Source of the DNA: Aquirufa nivalisilvae | GTDB taxonomy: Bacteria > Bacteroidota > Bacteroidia > Cytophagales > Spirosomataceae | Direction: 5' to 3' | DNA: 64,000 bases | Assembly: GCF_004307455.1 (NCBI RefSeq) | Contig: NZ_SEWX01000001.1 | Span: 620,001 to 684,000 of the forward strand | Part shown: positions 1-15,200 of the stretch, in pieces | Numbering within the stretch: the stretch's first letter is position 1 | How the letters are laid out: each line of letters opens with the position of its first letter | The notes under the pieces: model-generated | Seen by the model: only the letters and a program-made list of their open reading frames with translations | Database searches by the model: none | Told to the model about the DNA's origin: nothing | Translations under genes and position numbers: made by a program

Positions 1-3000
1 TGACCAAGTAACTGTTTTACCTGAACTAGTAACTGGATTGTTATTAGCATCTACTAATTGGGCAGTAATAGTTACTGTTCCACCCGCAGTTGGAGAAGTG
101 TTGCTACTAGTGACAATGTATTTAGCACCTGCACCAGCTACAACAGAGAATGTATTAGAATCGCCTGTTTTTCCAGTCACATTACCTGATCCAGAACCTG
201 TAGCTGTTAAAGAAACACCTGATTCTGCTTTGGTATAGGTTACACCTGAAATCGTTACTGCACTAGAACCTGAAGTAATAGTTCCTGTAAGTGTTCCTCC
301 AAGTGTTCCATTGCCCGATTTCAATGTTAATGTAACCGTTCCATTCGTAGAAGCATTGACTGGGTTACCGTTGGCATCTGTTAAAGTAACTGTAACTGCG
401 AAAGCTGTTCCAGCTGTTTGACCAGCAATGGTAGAAACAACCAATTTAGTAGCTCCACCTGAACCAGAAGTGATCGTTGGAGAAGTTCCGGTTAAGCTCG
501 TATTATCTGTAGCAGTAATAGTTGTTGTAGTTCCTGCAACTGAATGTGAAGTGAAAATTACTGTTGCAGTTCCATTGGCATCAGTTGTACTAGTAGCTGA
601 TGAGAATGATCCATTGGCATCACTTTTTGACCAAGTAACTGTTTTACCTGAACTAGTAACTGGATTATTATTTGCATCCAATAATTGGGCAGTGATGGTT
701 ACTGTACCACCGGCAGCAGGGGAAGTAGAACTACTTGTAACTAAATATTTAGACGCGGCCCCTGGCACTACAGTGAATGCATTGGAATCACCCGTTTTAC
801 CAGAAACATTACCCGCAACAGAACCTGTAGCAGTTAATACAACACCTGTTTCCGCTTTGGTATAAGTTACACCTGAAATGGTTACTGCACTAGAACCCAA
901 AGTGATGGTCCCTGTCACTGTACCTCCCAAAGTACCCGTACCTGTTTTTCTTGTTAAAGTAACGGTTCCGTCAGCCGTAGCTAAAACAGGGTTACCATTG
1001 ACATCTGTTAATGTAACTGTCACAGAGAATCCCGTTCCAGCAGTTTGTTGAGCTATATTGGAAACGACCAATTTTGTAGCAGTACCAGCTGTATAAGTTA
1101 TGGTAGATTGTGTTTGAGAACCCGTTCCACTTTTAACAGCAGCAGCACCTAAGGTAGCCACGAATACACCTGAACCAGCGGCAGTAGGAGAAGTGACAGT
1201 AGCGGTATAAGTACCATTGCTATTATCAGTAACTGAACTAATAGTACCAGAACCTGAAGATTTGGTGATGGTGACAGTGGAGCCCCCAGCAGTTAAGTTA
1301 TTACCATTAGCATCTTTAGCAGCTACGGTTAACACCTGTGTGGTAGAACCATCAGCTACAATGCTAGCCGAAGTCGGAGTCAAGGTAGAAGCAGTAGCAT
1401 CTGCAGCCCCTGCAACAACATTGAATGCATTCGAATCACCTGTTTTACCAGAAACATTACCAGCAACAGAACCTGTAGCAGTTAATACAACACCTGTTTC
1501 AGCTTTGGTATAAGTTACACCTGAGATGGTTACTGCACTAGAACCTAAAGTTATGGTTCCTGTTACTGTACCACCTAAAGTACCCGTACCTGTTTTTCTT
1601 GTTAACGTAACAGTTCCGTCTGCCGTAGCATTCACGGCATTACCGTTTGCATCGGTTAAAGTAACCGTTACGGAGAATCCTGTACCAGCCGTTTGTTGAG
1701 CGATAGTAGAAACCACTAATTTAGTAGCTCCACCAGAACCCGCAGTGATGGTCGATGTAGTACCAGTCAAGCTAGTATTATCTGTTGCTGTGATGGTGGT
1801 AGAAGTTCCTGCAACCGTATGTGCTGTAAAAGTTACGGTAGCAGTTCCATTGGCATCAGTTGTACTTGTTGCTGATGAGAATGAACCATTGGCATCGCTT
1901 TTCGACCAAGTAATGGTTTTACCCGAAGTACTTACTGGGTTATTATTAGCATCTACTAATTGGGCCGTGATGGTTACTGTACCTCCTGCAGCAGGGGAAG
2001 AAGAACTACTTGTAACTAAATATTTAGAGGCGACCCCAGGCACCACGGTGAATGCATTGGAATCCCCCGTTTTACCATTGACATTACCTGCAACAGATCC
2101 AGTCGCAGTTAATACAACACCTGTTTCCGCTTTGGTATAGGTTACTCCAGAGATACTTACTGCACTAGAACCCAAAGTTATGGTTCCAGTCAATGTACCT
2201 CCTAAAGTGCCCGTACCTGTTTTTCTAGTTAAAGTTACGGTTCCATCTGCCGTAGCATTCACGGCATTACCGTTTGCATCGGTTAAAGTAACGGTTACGG
2301 AGAATCCAGTACCAGCTGTTTGTTGAGCGATAGTCGAAACGACTAATTTATTAGCTGTTCCTACAGTAGAACTAAATCCAGCGGAAGTACCTGTTAAACT
2401 AGTATTATCTGTTGCCGTAATGGTCGTGGATGTGCCAGAAACTGTATGTGTGGTAAATGTTACTGTCGCAGTTCCATTGGCATCAGTTGTACTAGTTGCC
2501 GATGAGAAAGAACCATTGACATCGCTTTTCGACCAAGTAATGGTTTTATTTGAAGTAGTAACTGGATTGTTATTGGCATCTACTAATTGGGCCGTAATTG
2601 TCACTGTACTTCCTGCAATTGGAGAAGTGTTACTACTGGTTACAATATATTTAGCACCAGCTCCCGCTACTACGGTGAATGCATTGGAATCGCCTACTTT
2701 ACCATTGACATTACCCGCAACAGATCCTGTGGCAGTTAATACAACACCTGTTTCTGCTTTAGTATAAGTGACCCCAGAGATCGTTACAGCACTATTGCCA
2801 GATAAAATAGTTCCAGTTAGTGTACCACCTAAAGTACCCGTACCTGTTTTTCTAGTTAAAGTAACAGTACCATCAGCCGTAGCATTGACAGGGTTACCGT
2901 TTACGTCAGTTAAAGTAACTATTACTGAGAATCCTGTACCAGCTGTTTGTTGAGCTATATTTGAAATAACTAATTTAGAGGCTCCACTTGCATCCGATGT

Positions 3001-3260
3001 GATATTGGATGTAGTACCTGTTAAACTTGTATTGTCTGTTGCTGTGATCGTAGTAACAGTATTCGCCACTGTATGTGCTGTAAAAGTTACAGTCGCAGTT
3101 CCATTGGCATCGGTTGTACTAGTTGCCGAAGAGAATGATCCATTGACATCACTTTTCGACCAAGTAACGGTTTTATTTGAAGTACTTACTGGATTATTAT
3201 TTGCATCTACTAATTGTGCCGTGATGGTTACTGTTCCACTTACCACTGGAGAGTAATTAC
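1..3260 (-). repeat. Third module type (Trp-containing) alternating with other repeats
   Basis: Five copies of a module encoding VTWSKSDANGSFSSATST and an SSGK linker occur near 1-60, 625-700, 1895-1960, 2520-2590 and 3150-3220. They alternate with the YTKAETGVVLTATGS module. This type occurs only in the part of the gene nearest the missing C-terminus, so the repeat composition changes along the protein. Confidence 0.8.
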
Positions 3261-6200
3261 TACTAGTTACTAAATATTTAGACGCGGCCCCAGGCACTAC
3301 ATTGAATGCATTCGAATCACCTGTTTTACCAGACACATTACCAGCAACAGAACCTGTGGCAGTTAATACAACACCTGTTTCAGCTTTGGTATAAGTCACT
3401 CCAGAGATAGTTACGGCACTTGAACCCAAAGTCATGGTTCCTGTCACTGTACCACCTAAAGTACCTGTACCAGTTTTCAAGCTTAGCGTCACTGTACCAT
3501 CGGCGGTAGCATTGACAGGGTTACCGTTTGCATCCGTTAGAGTAACAGTTACAGCGAATGCAGTACCAGCTGTTTGTCCAGAAATAGTCGAAACGACTAG
3601 TTTAGTAGCAGTACCAGCGGTATAAGTTATAGTTGATTGGGTTTGAGAACCTGTACCACTTTTCACAGCGGCAGCACCTAATGTTGCCACAAATACACCA
3701 GAACCAGCGGCAGTAGGAGAAGTGACAGTAGCGGTATAAGTACCATTGCTATTATCAGTAACCGAACTGATGGTACCAGTACCCGAAGATTTAGTAATGG
3801 TGACAGTAGAGCCACCAGCAGTTAAGCTATTACCATTAGTATCTTTGGCAGTTACCGTTAACACCTGTGTGGTAGAACCATCAGCTACAATGCTAGCCGA
3901 AGTAGGAGTCAAGGTAGAAGCAGTAGCATCTGCAGCCCCTGCAACAACATTGAATGCATTCGAATCACCTGTTTTACCAGAAACATTACCAGCAACCGAA
4001 CCTGTAGCAGTTAATACAACACCTGTTTCTGCTTTGGTATAAGTCACTCCTGAGATAGTTACAGCACTTGAACCCAAAGTCATGGTTCCTGTCACTGTAC
4101 CACCCAAAGTACCCGTACCTGTTTTCAAGCTTAGCGTCACTGTTCCATCTGCCGTAGCGTTGACAGGGTTACCGTTCACATCCGTTAGCGTAACTGTTAC
4201 AGCGAATCCAGTACCAGCTGTTTGTCCCGAAATAGTTGATACAACTAATTTAGTGGCAGTACCAGCGGTATAGGTAATGGTTGATTGAGTTTGAGAACCT
4301 GTTCCACTTTTCACAGCGGCAGCACCTAATGTTGCCACAAATACACCAGAGCCAGCGGCAGTAGGAGAAGTGACAGTAGCGGTATAAGTACCATTGCTAT
4401 TATCAGTAACCGAACTGATGGTACCAGTACCCGAAGATTTGGTGATGGTGACAGTGGAGCCACCAGCAGTTAAGTTATTACCATTAGCATCTTTGGCAGT
4501 TACGGTTAACACTTGTGTGGTAGAACCATCAGCTACAATACTAGCCGAAGTAGGAGTTAAAGTAGAAGCAGTAGCATCTGCAGCCCCTGCAACAACATTG
4601 AATGCATTCGAATCACCCGTTTTACCAGAGACATTCCCAGCAACCGATCCTGTAACAGTAAATACAACACCTGTTTCTGCTTTAGTGTAAGTGACTCCTG
4701 AAATGGTTACTGCACTAGAACCCAAAGTTATGGTTCCAGTCACTGTACCACCCAAAGTACCTGTACCAGTTTTCAAGCTTAGCGTCACTGTACCATCGGC
4801 GGTAGCATTGACAGGGTTACCATTCACATCTGTTAATGTAACAGTTACAGGGAATCCAGTACCAGCTGTTTGTCCAGAAATAGTTGAAACAACTAATTTA
4901 GTGGCAGTACCAGCGGTATAGGTAATGGTTGATTGTGTTTGAGAACCTGTACCACTTTTCACAGCGGCAGCACCAAATGTTGCCACAAATACACCAGAAC
5001 CAGCGGCAGTAGGAGAAGTGACCGTAGCTGTATAAGTACCATTGCTATTATCAGTAACCGAACTGATGGTACCAGTACCCGAAGATTTGGTGATAGTGAC
5101 AGTAGAGCCCCCAGCAGTTAAGTTATTACCATTGGCATCTTTAGCAGTCACGGTTAACACCTGTGTGGTAGAACCATCAGCTACAATGCTAGCCGAAGTA
5201 GGAGTTAAAGTAGAAGCAGTAGCATCTGCGGCCCCTGGCACAACATTGAATGCATTCGAATCACCCGTTTTACCTGAAACATTCCCTGCAACAGAACCTG
5301 TGGCAGTTAATACAACACCTGTTTCAGCTTTGGTATAAGTGACCCCAGAGATAGTCACAGCACTATTCCCAGTTAGAATAGTTCCAGTTAGTGTACCACC
5401 TAAAGTTCCCGTACCTGTTTTACGAGTTAATGTAACGGTTCCATCCGCAGTAGCTAAAACAGGGTTACCATTGACATCTGTTAATGTAACTGTCACAGAG
5501 AATCCTGTTCCAGCAGTTTGTTGAGCTATATTGGAAACGACCAATTTAGTAGCAGTACCAGCAGTATAGGTAATGGTGGATTGTGTTTGAGAACCCGTAC
5601 CACTTTTCACAGCGGCAGCACCTAATGTTGCCACAAATACACCAGAACCAGCGGCAGTAGGAGAAGTTACCGTAGCGGTATAAGTACCATTGCTATTATC
5701 AGTAACCGAACTAATAGTACCAGAACCAGAAGATTTAGTGATGGTGACCGTAGAGCCCCCAGCAGTTAAGTTATTGCCATTAGCATCTTTAGCAGTCACG
5801 GTTAACACCTGTGTGGTAGAACCATCAGCTACAATGCTAGCCGAAGTAGGAGTCAAGGTAGAAGCGGTAGCATCTGCAGCTCCCGGCACAACATTGAATG
5901 CATTCGAATCACCTGTTTTACCAGACACATTACCTGCAACCGATCCTGTGGCAGTTAATACAACACCTGTTTCTGCTTTGGTATAGGTTACTCCATAGAT
6001 AGTTACAGCACTATTACCAGTTAGAATAGTTCCAGTCACTGTACCACCCAAAGTACCTGTACCAGTTTTCAAGCTTAGAGTTACTGTTCCATCGGCTGTA
6101 GCTAAAACAGGATTACCGTTTGCATCCGTTAGAGTAATAGTTACAGGGAATCCAGTACCAGCTGTTTGTCCAGAAATAGTTGAAACAACTAATTTAGTGG

Positions 6201-9200
6201 CAGTACCAGCGGTATAGGTAATGGTTGATTGTGTTTGAGAACCTGTACCACTTTTCACAGCGGCAGCACCTAATGTTGCCACAAATACACCAGAACCAGC
6301 GGCAGTAGGAGAAGTGACCGTAGCTGTATAAGTACCATTGCTATTATCAGTAACCGAACTGATGGTACCAGTACCCGAAGATTTGGTGATAGTGACAGTA
6401 GAGCCCCCAGCAGTTAAGTTATTACCATTGGCATCTTTAGCAGTCACGGTTAACACCTGTGTGGTAGAACCATCAGCTACAATGCTAGCCGAAGTAGGAG
6501 TTAAAGTAGAAGCAGTAGCATCTGCGGCCCCTGCGACAACATTGAATGCATTGGAATCACCTGTTTTACCAGAGACATTCCCAGCAACCGATCCTGTAAC
6601 AGTAAATACAACACCTGTTTCTGCTTTGGTATAGGTAATTCCAGTAAATGTAACATCACTTCTTCCACTAAATATGGTACCGGTCAATGTGCCACCTAGA
6701 GTACCTGTACCCGTTTTCAAGCTTAGAGTCACTGTCCCATCCGCTGTCGCATTTACTGTGTTTCCATTGGCATCGGTTAAGTTTACGATAACACTGAAAG
6801 TTGCGCCAGCTGTTTTGGTACCAATATTGGTGATAACTAATTTAGAAGCAGCTCCCTCAGAATAAGTTATGGTGGATTGAGTTTGAGAACCAGTACCATT
6901 TTTTACTTGTGCTCCTCCTAATGTAGCTACAAAAACTCCCGTTCCTGTTGAGCTAGGAGAAGTTACTGTAGCAGTATATGTTCCATTACCTACGTCACTA
7001 ACGCTACTGATACTTCCTGTTCCAGATTGTTTTGTAATGGTTACTACATCACCTCCTGTACTTCTCGTATTTCCATAGGCATCTTTCGCCGTAACAGTTA
7101 ATACTTGTGTGGATGAACCATTAGCAGTAATATTAGCTACAGTTGGGGTCAAGGTAGAAGCTGTTGCATCAACTGCACCAACGGTAACTGCGATGTTATC
7201 TGTAGCATCTGCTATACCAGCTCCAGCATCTGCTGGGGTGGCATCAGACATTGTTACGGTATAGGAAGCAACGGTATTCTTCTCGAACCAGAAATTAACG
7301 GTAGAAGAGCCATCTGCAAAATCAATGCTTGTTATGACGTTACCTCCACTTGCGGCATCATAAAATACACCGCTATTGGTAGAAGTTAAATAAGCTGTTA
7401 GGGCTCCTGTTGTATAAGGCAATAATCCTGCATCTAATCGAGTACCAACATAGGCAGCTCTAGTGCCAGTGGTGATATCTGCAGGACTGTTTAAGGTAAA
7501 GCTAGTAGCACCTGTGGTTTCTCCAATAAAAAAGTCAGAGAATGAGTTAAACCCTTGTCCTTTAATAGTTTTGGTTGTTCCATCGACACGCACATGTCCA
7601 CTTGGGGCTTTCCAAGAGCCTGAGTTTTTACGAACAATCATGTTAGCAAGGCTGGCTGACCCTGCAATATCACCATTAGGGAATCCTAATGTAATGTTAT
7701 AAGTAGTAAAGCCATTAGCTGCGGCTCCACTTCCATCTGTTACACGCCATTTTCTTTTGACGTATTTATCTCCACGAATACCAGAACCATTAATGGATGC
7801 ATTATCAGCTAAAGAATTGGTAGAAGATTCAATGGTTAAATCTGTAGAAGAGGATGTTCTACCTACAAAATCTAAGGTTACGGGAGTATATGCTGTGGCA
7901 TCACCAATTGGAAATTCAACGGATGGATCTGTTTGTTTTGGAATAACTCGAGAAATAGTACCTTCCACATAGCGGGTATCAGCGGCACCTGTAATAGTGG
8001 CATCAATGGGGAAAATGAGCTTTTTATTATTACCCATTACCACATGTCCTGATACCAAGTTTAATGTATTATTGATGTTTAAATCAGAAGGTATCGTTAA
8101 TGAAGACCCTCCAGTTACATTGACTTTCAGTTCTTTTAAACTTTGTCCACCAGATGCAAAATCCAATGTAGGACTTCCACTTGTCGTGTTAACGTGTAAG
8201 GTAGAAAGTGTCGTTCCTTTTAATTTACCTCCACTTGAACCATTAACGGTTTCATTTAATGTTAGGGTATTATTGTCTCCAATGGAGAATGCACCACTTT
8301 TTAAATAGAAGTCTTTAGCAATGCTAACATTACCATGCATGATCTGACCCGTATAGGAGTTATCCCATTCGAAATTCAAAAATGCTTGATCAAATCCTCC
8401 AGTCAATGAAGTTGAACTTAGTCCAGTGACTTTCGTTAAGGCACTACTTGTAAGCGTATTCCATAATGCTTTTGGTATAGCTCCTCCATCTCTTGCATGC
8501 CAATAGGTACCACCATGGAAATTAGGTAAGAATCCATTACCAGACTCATTGGTATTTGTAAAGGTTCCACCAGAGTTTTTAAATGTACCATGCGTATGGA
8601 CATTGTACTCTCCATCTATACCTGAATGGTGATTTAAAGTAAGGGTTCCGCTTGTTGTAAGATCAAAAGTACCATCGATAATCATACTATATAAGGAAAC
8701 ATCTTGGCTTAGCGTCGTGGTGATTCCGGTTGGTATTTTAACGATATCATATTTGTCATAGATGTATTTAATCCCTACCGTATCTGTAAAGGAGGTACCT
8801 CCATCCGAGGATATGGCCCAGGTTACAGCATTCCAATTTCCTGTTGTTTTCGGAGAATATATTTTTCCTTCTACAATTCTAAAAGCAGCACTAGTGCCAG
8901 TTGTTAAACTTGGGCCACCTACAGTATATTTAGCTGCTTTGATGGTAGCATTTGTGTTAACGGAATATGGATTGGTTGTTTTATCAATTGTTGATACTTT
9001 ATATCGAACATATGAGATATCGGTATAATAGGAACTGGTTGGGATAGTTGCTTGAATAGGATTAGATTGAACCACATTAGAAGCGTTCGTTCTTTCAATT
9101 CCATCAGAAGTCCTATCAGTCGCTCCAATAAATAAACTTAGTTCTACTCCAATATTAGATGGCGCTGGAGAGAAGTTACCATAGGCATCTAATAAATTTA

Positions 9201-12200
9201 CTCGGACAATATTGTTATTGATACCCAACACACCAACAGATGGAGTGATATCTGTCACTGTAATCGTTGTTGGGGTATTTGGGGATATGATAAATGTATT
9301 TGAAATAGTTTCAGTGAGCGATCCACTAGTAGCTTTTAACTTATATGAAGAGGCACTTGATTTATTGATCGAAATATCTGAGAAAGTAGCCTCACCAGCT
9401 ACGGCAGCCTGAGTCAAGGTCCCTGAAAGTGTGCCCGATGCAGGATTGGTATCGATTGACAAAGTAATATTGTCCGTGGCTGTAGTTGGGTTGCCTGCTG
9501 CATCTAGTATCTGAACTTTGATGGCTGGACTGATGCTAGAACCTGCAGTGGCATTACTTGGTTGTACACTAAATGCCAATTTCGCAGCACCTGAATTGGA
9601 AATATTAAAGGTGTTGGAAGTGGCGCTTGTTAACCCGGAACTTGTAGCAGTCAGGGTATATCCATTGGCTGTATTATTGATGGACAAGTCACTAAATGTA
9701 GCGACTCCACTTACAGCGGCAACTGTTTTGGTGCCAGATAAGGTTCCTGATCCAGCATTGGTTCCAAAATCAATGGTAACGTTAGCGGTAGATGTGGTTA
9801 AATTACCATTAATATCTTCGATTCTAACTTTTACAGCTGGATTAATAGAGGCCAGTGATGCCGTGTTACTTGGTTGAACTTGAAATGAAAGTTTAGCTGC
9901 TGCCCCTACTGTATAAGTAATGACACTATGTTGTCTAGAACCTGTACCATTTTGAACATTGGCCCCATCAATGGTTGCGATGAATTCACCTGTACCAACA
10001 GTCGTTGGGGAAGTAACTGTTGCGGTATAAGTTCCATCTCCAACATCACTAACTCCACCTACAACACCTGTTCCCAGATGTCGTGATATAATTACGGTAG
10101 CACCACCAACTCCCACATTATTACTATTAGCATCTTTAGCAGTGATGGTTAACACCTGAGTAGAAGAACCATTGGCTGTAATACTTGCAGCAGTAGGAGA
10201 AATGGTTGATTTAGCAGCGTCTACTGCTCCCGGATTCACTGAGAATGCATTGGAATCACCTGTTTTGCCAGAAACATTTCCTGCAACAGATCCAGTGGCA
10301 GTTAATACAACACCTGTTTCTGCTTTGGTATAAGTTACCCCAGAGATAGTCACAGCACTATTACCAGTAAGAATAGTTCCAGTTACGGTACCACCTAAAG
10401 TACCAGTACCTGTTTTTAATGTTAAGGTTACGGTGCCATCTGCTGTAGCATTCACTGTATTACCATTCGCATCTAATAATGTGACAGTAACGGCAAATCC
10501 CGTACCTGCTGTTTGTGTAGAAATGTTAGAAATGGCTAATTGAGTAGCAGCTCCTGCGACAACATTGAATGCATTAGAGTCACCTGTTTTACCAGAGACA
10601 TTACCTGCAACCGATCCTGTGGCAGTTAATACAACACCTGTTTCTGCTTTGGTATAAGTGACCCCAGAGATAGTCACAGCACTATTACCAGTTAGAATAG
10701 TTCCTATTAGTGTACCACCTAAAGTCCCCGTACCTGTTTTACGAGTTATAGTAACGGTTCCGTCCGCTGTAGCTAACACAGGGTTACCATTGACATCTGT
10801 TAATGTAACTGTTACAGAGAATCCTGTTCCAGCAGTTTGTTGAGCTATATTGGAAACGACTAATTTAGTAGCAGTACCAGCAGTATAGGTAATGGTTGAT
10901 TGTGTTTGAGAACCCGTACCACTTTTCACAGCAGCAGCACCTAAGGTAGCCACGAATACACCAGAACCAGCGGCAGTAGGGGAAGTGACCGTAGCGGTAT
11001 ATGTACCGTTCCCATTATCAGTAACCGAACCAATGGTACCAGTACCAGAAGATTTCGTGATGGTGACCGTAGAGCCCCCAGCAGTTAAGTTATTACCATT
11101 AGCATCTTTAGCAGTTACGGTTAAGACCTGTGTACTAGAACCATCAGCTACAATACTAGCCGAAGTAGGAGTTAAAGTAGAAGCGGTAGCATCTGCAGCA
11201 CCTGGCGTATATGTAATGGTTGATTGTGTTTGAGAACCCGTACCACTTTTCACAGCAGCAGCACCTAATGTTGCCACAAATACACCAGAACCAGCGGCAG
11301 TAGGAGAAGTGACAGTAGCGGTATAAGTACCATTGCTATTATCAGTAACTGAACTAATAGTACCAGAACCAGAAGATTTAGTGATGGTGACCGTAGAGCC
11401 CCCAGCAGTTAAGTTATTGCCATTAGCATCTTTAGCAGTCACGGTTAACACCTGTGTGGTAGAACCATCAGCTACAATACTAGCCGAAGTAGGAGTCAAA
11501 GTAGAAGCGGTAGCATCCGCAGCACCTGGCGTATATGTAATGGTTGATTGTGTTTGAGAACCCGTACCACTTTTCACAGCAGCAGCACCTAAGGTAGCCA
11601 CGAATACACCAGAACCAGCGGCAGTAGGGGAAGTGACCGTAGCGGTATAAGTACCATTACCATTATCAGTAACCGAACCAATAGTACCAGAACCCGAAGA
11701 TTTGGTGATGGTGACCGTAGAGCCCCCAGCAGTTAAGTTATTACCATTGGCATCTTTGGCAGTTACGGTTAACACTTGAGTAGAAGAACCATTGGCGACA
11801 ATACTAGCCGAAGTAGGAGTCAAGGTAGAAGCAGTAGCATCCGCAGCCCCTGCGACAACATTGAATGCATTAGAGTCACCTGTTTTACCAGACACATTCC
11901 CTGCAACCGATCCTGTGGCAGTTAATACAACACCCGTTTCAGCTTTGGTATAAGTGACCCCAGAGATAGTCACAGCACTATTACCAGTAAGAATAGTTCC
12001 AGTTAGTGTACCACCTAAAGTTCCCGTACCTGTTTTACGAGTTAATGTAACAGTTCCATCCGCAGTAGCTAAAACAGGGTTACCGTTCACATCAGTTAGA
12101 GTAACAGTTACAGCGAATCCCGTTCCAGCAGTTTGTTGAGCTATATTGGAAACCACTAATTTAGTTGCAGTACCAGCGGTATAGGTAATGGTTGATTGTG

Positions 12201-15200
12201 TTTGAGAACCCGTACCACTTTTCACAGCAGCAGCACCTAAGGTAGCCACGAATACACCAAAACCAGCGGCAGTAGGGGAAGTGACCGTAGCGGTATAAGT
12301 ACCATTGCTATTATCAGTAACTGAACCGATGGTACCAGAACCAGAAGATTTAGTGATGGTAACAGTAGAGCCCCCAGCAGTTAAGTTATTACCATTGGCA
12401 TCTTTAGCAGTTACGGTTAATACCTGTGTGCTAGAACCATCAGCTACAATACTAGCCGAAGTCGGAGTCAAGGTAGAAGCAGTAGCATCTGCAGCACCTG
12501 GCGTATATGTAATGGTGGATTGCGTTTGAGACCCCGTACCACTTTTCACAGCGGCAGCACCTAAGGTAGCCACGAATACACCAGAACCAGCGGCAGTAGG
12601 AGAAGTGACCGTAGCGGTATAAGTACCATTGCTATTATCAGTAACCGAACCAATAGTACCAGAACCCGAAGATTTGGTGATGGTGACAGTAGAGCCGCCA
12701 GCAGTTAAGTTATTACCATTAGCATCTTTGGCAGTTACGGTTAACACTTGAGTAGAAGACCCGTTGGCGATAATACTAGCCGAAGTAGGAGTCAAGGTAG
12801 AAGCAGTAGCGTCTGCAGCACCTGGCGTATATGTAATGGTGGATTGTGTTTGAGAACCCGTACCACTTTTCACAGCAGCTGCACCTAAGGTAGCCACGAA
12901 TACACCAGAGCCAGTAGCCGTTGGAGAAGTGACAGTAGCAGTATATGTACCGTTCCCATTATCAGTAACTGAACCGATGGTACCAGAACCCGAAGATTTA
13001 GTGATGGTAACAGTAGAGCCACCAGCAGTTAAGTTATTACCATTAGCATCTTTGGCAGTTACGGTTAACACCTGAGTAGAAGACCCATTGGCGACAATAC
13101 TAGCCGAAGTCGGAGTTAACGTAGAAGCGGTAGCATCCGCAGCACCTGGCGTATATGTAATGGTGGATTGTGTTTGAGACCCCGTACCACTTTTCACAGC
13201 AGCAGCACCTAAGGTAGCTACGAATACACCAGAACCAGTAGCTGTTGGAGAAGTGACAGTAGCGGTATAAGTACCGTTCCCATTATCAGTAACCGAACCA
13301 ATAGTACCAGAACCAGAAGATTTGGTGATGGTGACAGTAGAACCGCCAGCAGTTAAGTTATTACCATTAGCATCTTTGGCAGTTACGGTTAACACCTGAG
13401 TAGAAGACCCATTGGCTACAATACTAGCCGAAGTCGGAGTTAAAGTAGAAGCGGTAGCATCTGCAGTACCTGGCGTATATGTAATGGTGGATTGAGTTTG
13501 AGAACCCGTACCACTTTTCACAGCAGCAGCCCCTAAGGTAGCTACGAATACACCAGAACCAGTAGCCGTTGGAGAAGTTACCGTAGCGGTATATGTACCG
13601 TTCCCATTATCAGTAACAGAACTGATGGTACCAGTGCCTGAAGATTTAGTGATGGTGACAGTAGAGCCCCCAGCAGTTAAGTTATTACCATTAGCATCTT
13701 TGGCAGTTACGGTTAACACCTGAGTAGAAGAACCATTGGCGACAATACTAGCCGAAGTGGGAGTTAACGTAGAAGCAGTAGCGTCTGCAGCACCAGGCGT
13801 AATGTTAAAGTTGGATGAAGTAGCACCAGTTAGCACTCCACTTGTTGCAGAGAAATTATAACCTGTTCCTGTTTTGTTGATAGACAGATCATTGAAAGTA
13901 GCTATACCATTTACTGCATTTCTAGTTACTGTACCAGATAAAGTTCCAGATCCAGGGTTCGTATTTATGGCTAAAGTTACACTGTTGGTAGCTGTGGATA
14001 CTAAATTATTGGAGGCATCCTCTACTCTTACAGTCACATTCGACATGGTTGCTCCAGCAACAGTATTGGCTGGTTGGGTCCCAAACGTTAATTTACTTGG
14101 AGTTGATGTTACAATGTTGAACGTGTTTGATGTAGCAGTGGTTAGCGCTCCACTGGATGCAACAAGAGTATACCCTGTTCCGGTATTGTTAATACTTATA
14201 TTAGAGAAGGTCGCTTCACCTGCTACTGCTGCTTGAGTTAGTGTCCCAGAAAGGGTTCCAGAAGCAGGATTGGTTCCTATGGCTAAAGTTACATTGGCTG
14301 TTGAACTTGTCAAGTTGCCATTGGCATCTTCAATTCTTACTTTAATAGCAGGTGAAATAGAAGATGCGGCTGTAGCATTACTTGGTTGAACGGAGTAGCT
14401 TAGCTTACTGGCTGCTCCTGCGTTCACCACAGTACTTGCTCCAGTATTGGCTGTTAGTGTAGCAGCTTGGTCAGTAGCAGTAACAGTTTGATTTCCGGCA
14501 GTTTTAAATGTTAGGGCAAATTGTTTTGTTCCACTTGCCAAAGCAGCACTACTTGGAAGGGTTGCTTGCCCATCTGAAGAAGTAATAACAGCAGTGGGGG
14601 TAGCGGAGGAAACAAGATTCCAATAGGCATCCACCGCATTGACGGTAAAGTTAAATGAGGAACCTGCAGTTTGAGCTGTTGGTGTACCTGTTTTACCAGT
14701 AGTTGTACCCGGAGCAGCTGTTTCTCCTGGCATGATTACTTGTAGTTTATTGACAGTTCCAGCGGTTACAAGTGTCGTAGAACCTGTATTGGCCGTTAAT
14801 GTGGCAGCTTGGTCAGTTGCCGTTACGGTTTGATTTCCTGCTGTTCTGAATGAAACAGTAAATGTACCTGTTCCGGCACTTAATGCTGCGCTGGAAGGAT
14901 GCGTATCATTTGGATCACTGGTTGTAATGACTACAGTAGGAGTTGAAGCCGTAATTTTGTTCCACCATGCATCCACGGCATTGACGGTAACTGTTGTGTT
15001 TGAACCAGCAGCTTGGTCAGTTGGAGTGCCCGTTTTACCTGTTGCTGAACCTGGATCGGCTGTTTCACCAGGCATTAAGACTTGTAATTTAGCTACGGGG
15101 CCTACTACATAACCTACTGAAGCAGATCCTGTTAGGATGGATTCAAATCCTGAGGCCACAACTGTAGCTTGATAATAAATGGTTTGCGGGGCAATGGTGC

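Noticed and set aside
1-13800. CRISPR-like regular repeats
   Set aside because: The period is 324 or 648 nt, is coding and has no short repeat/spacer pattern. These are protein-domain repeats.
1-15120. Many plus-strand frames of 60-145 codons across the left quarter
   Set aside because: They are antisense images of the giant minus-strand gene: all lie in one phase, are Val/Pro/Thr-rich and repeat with the same 324/648-nt period. None has an independent start context or domain.
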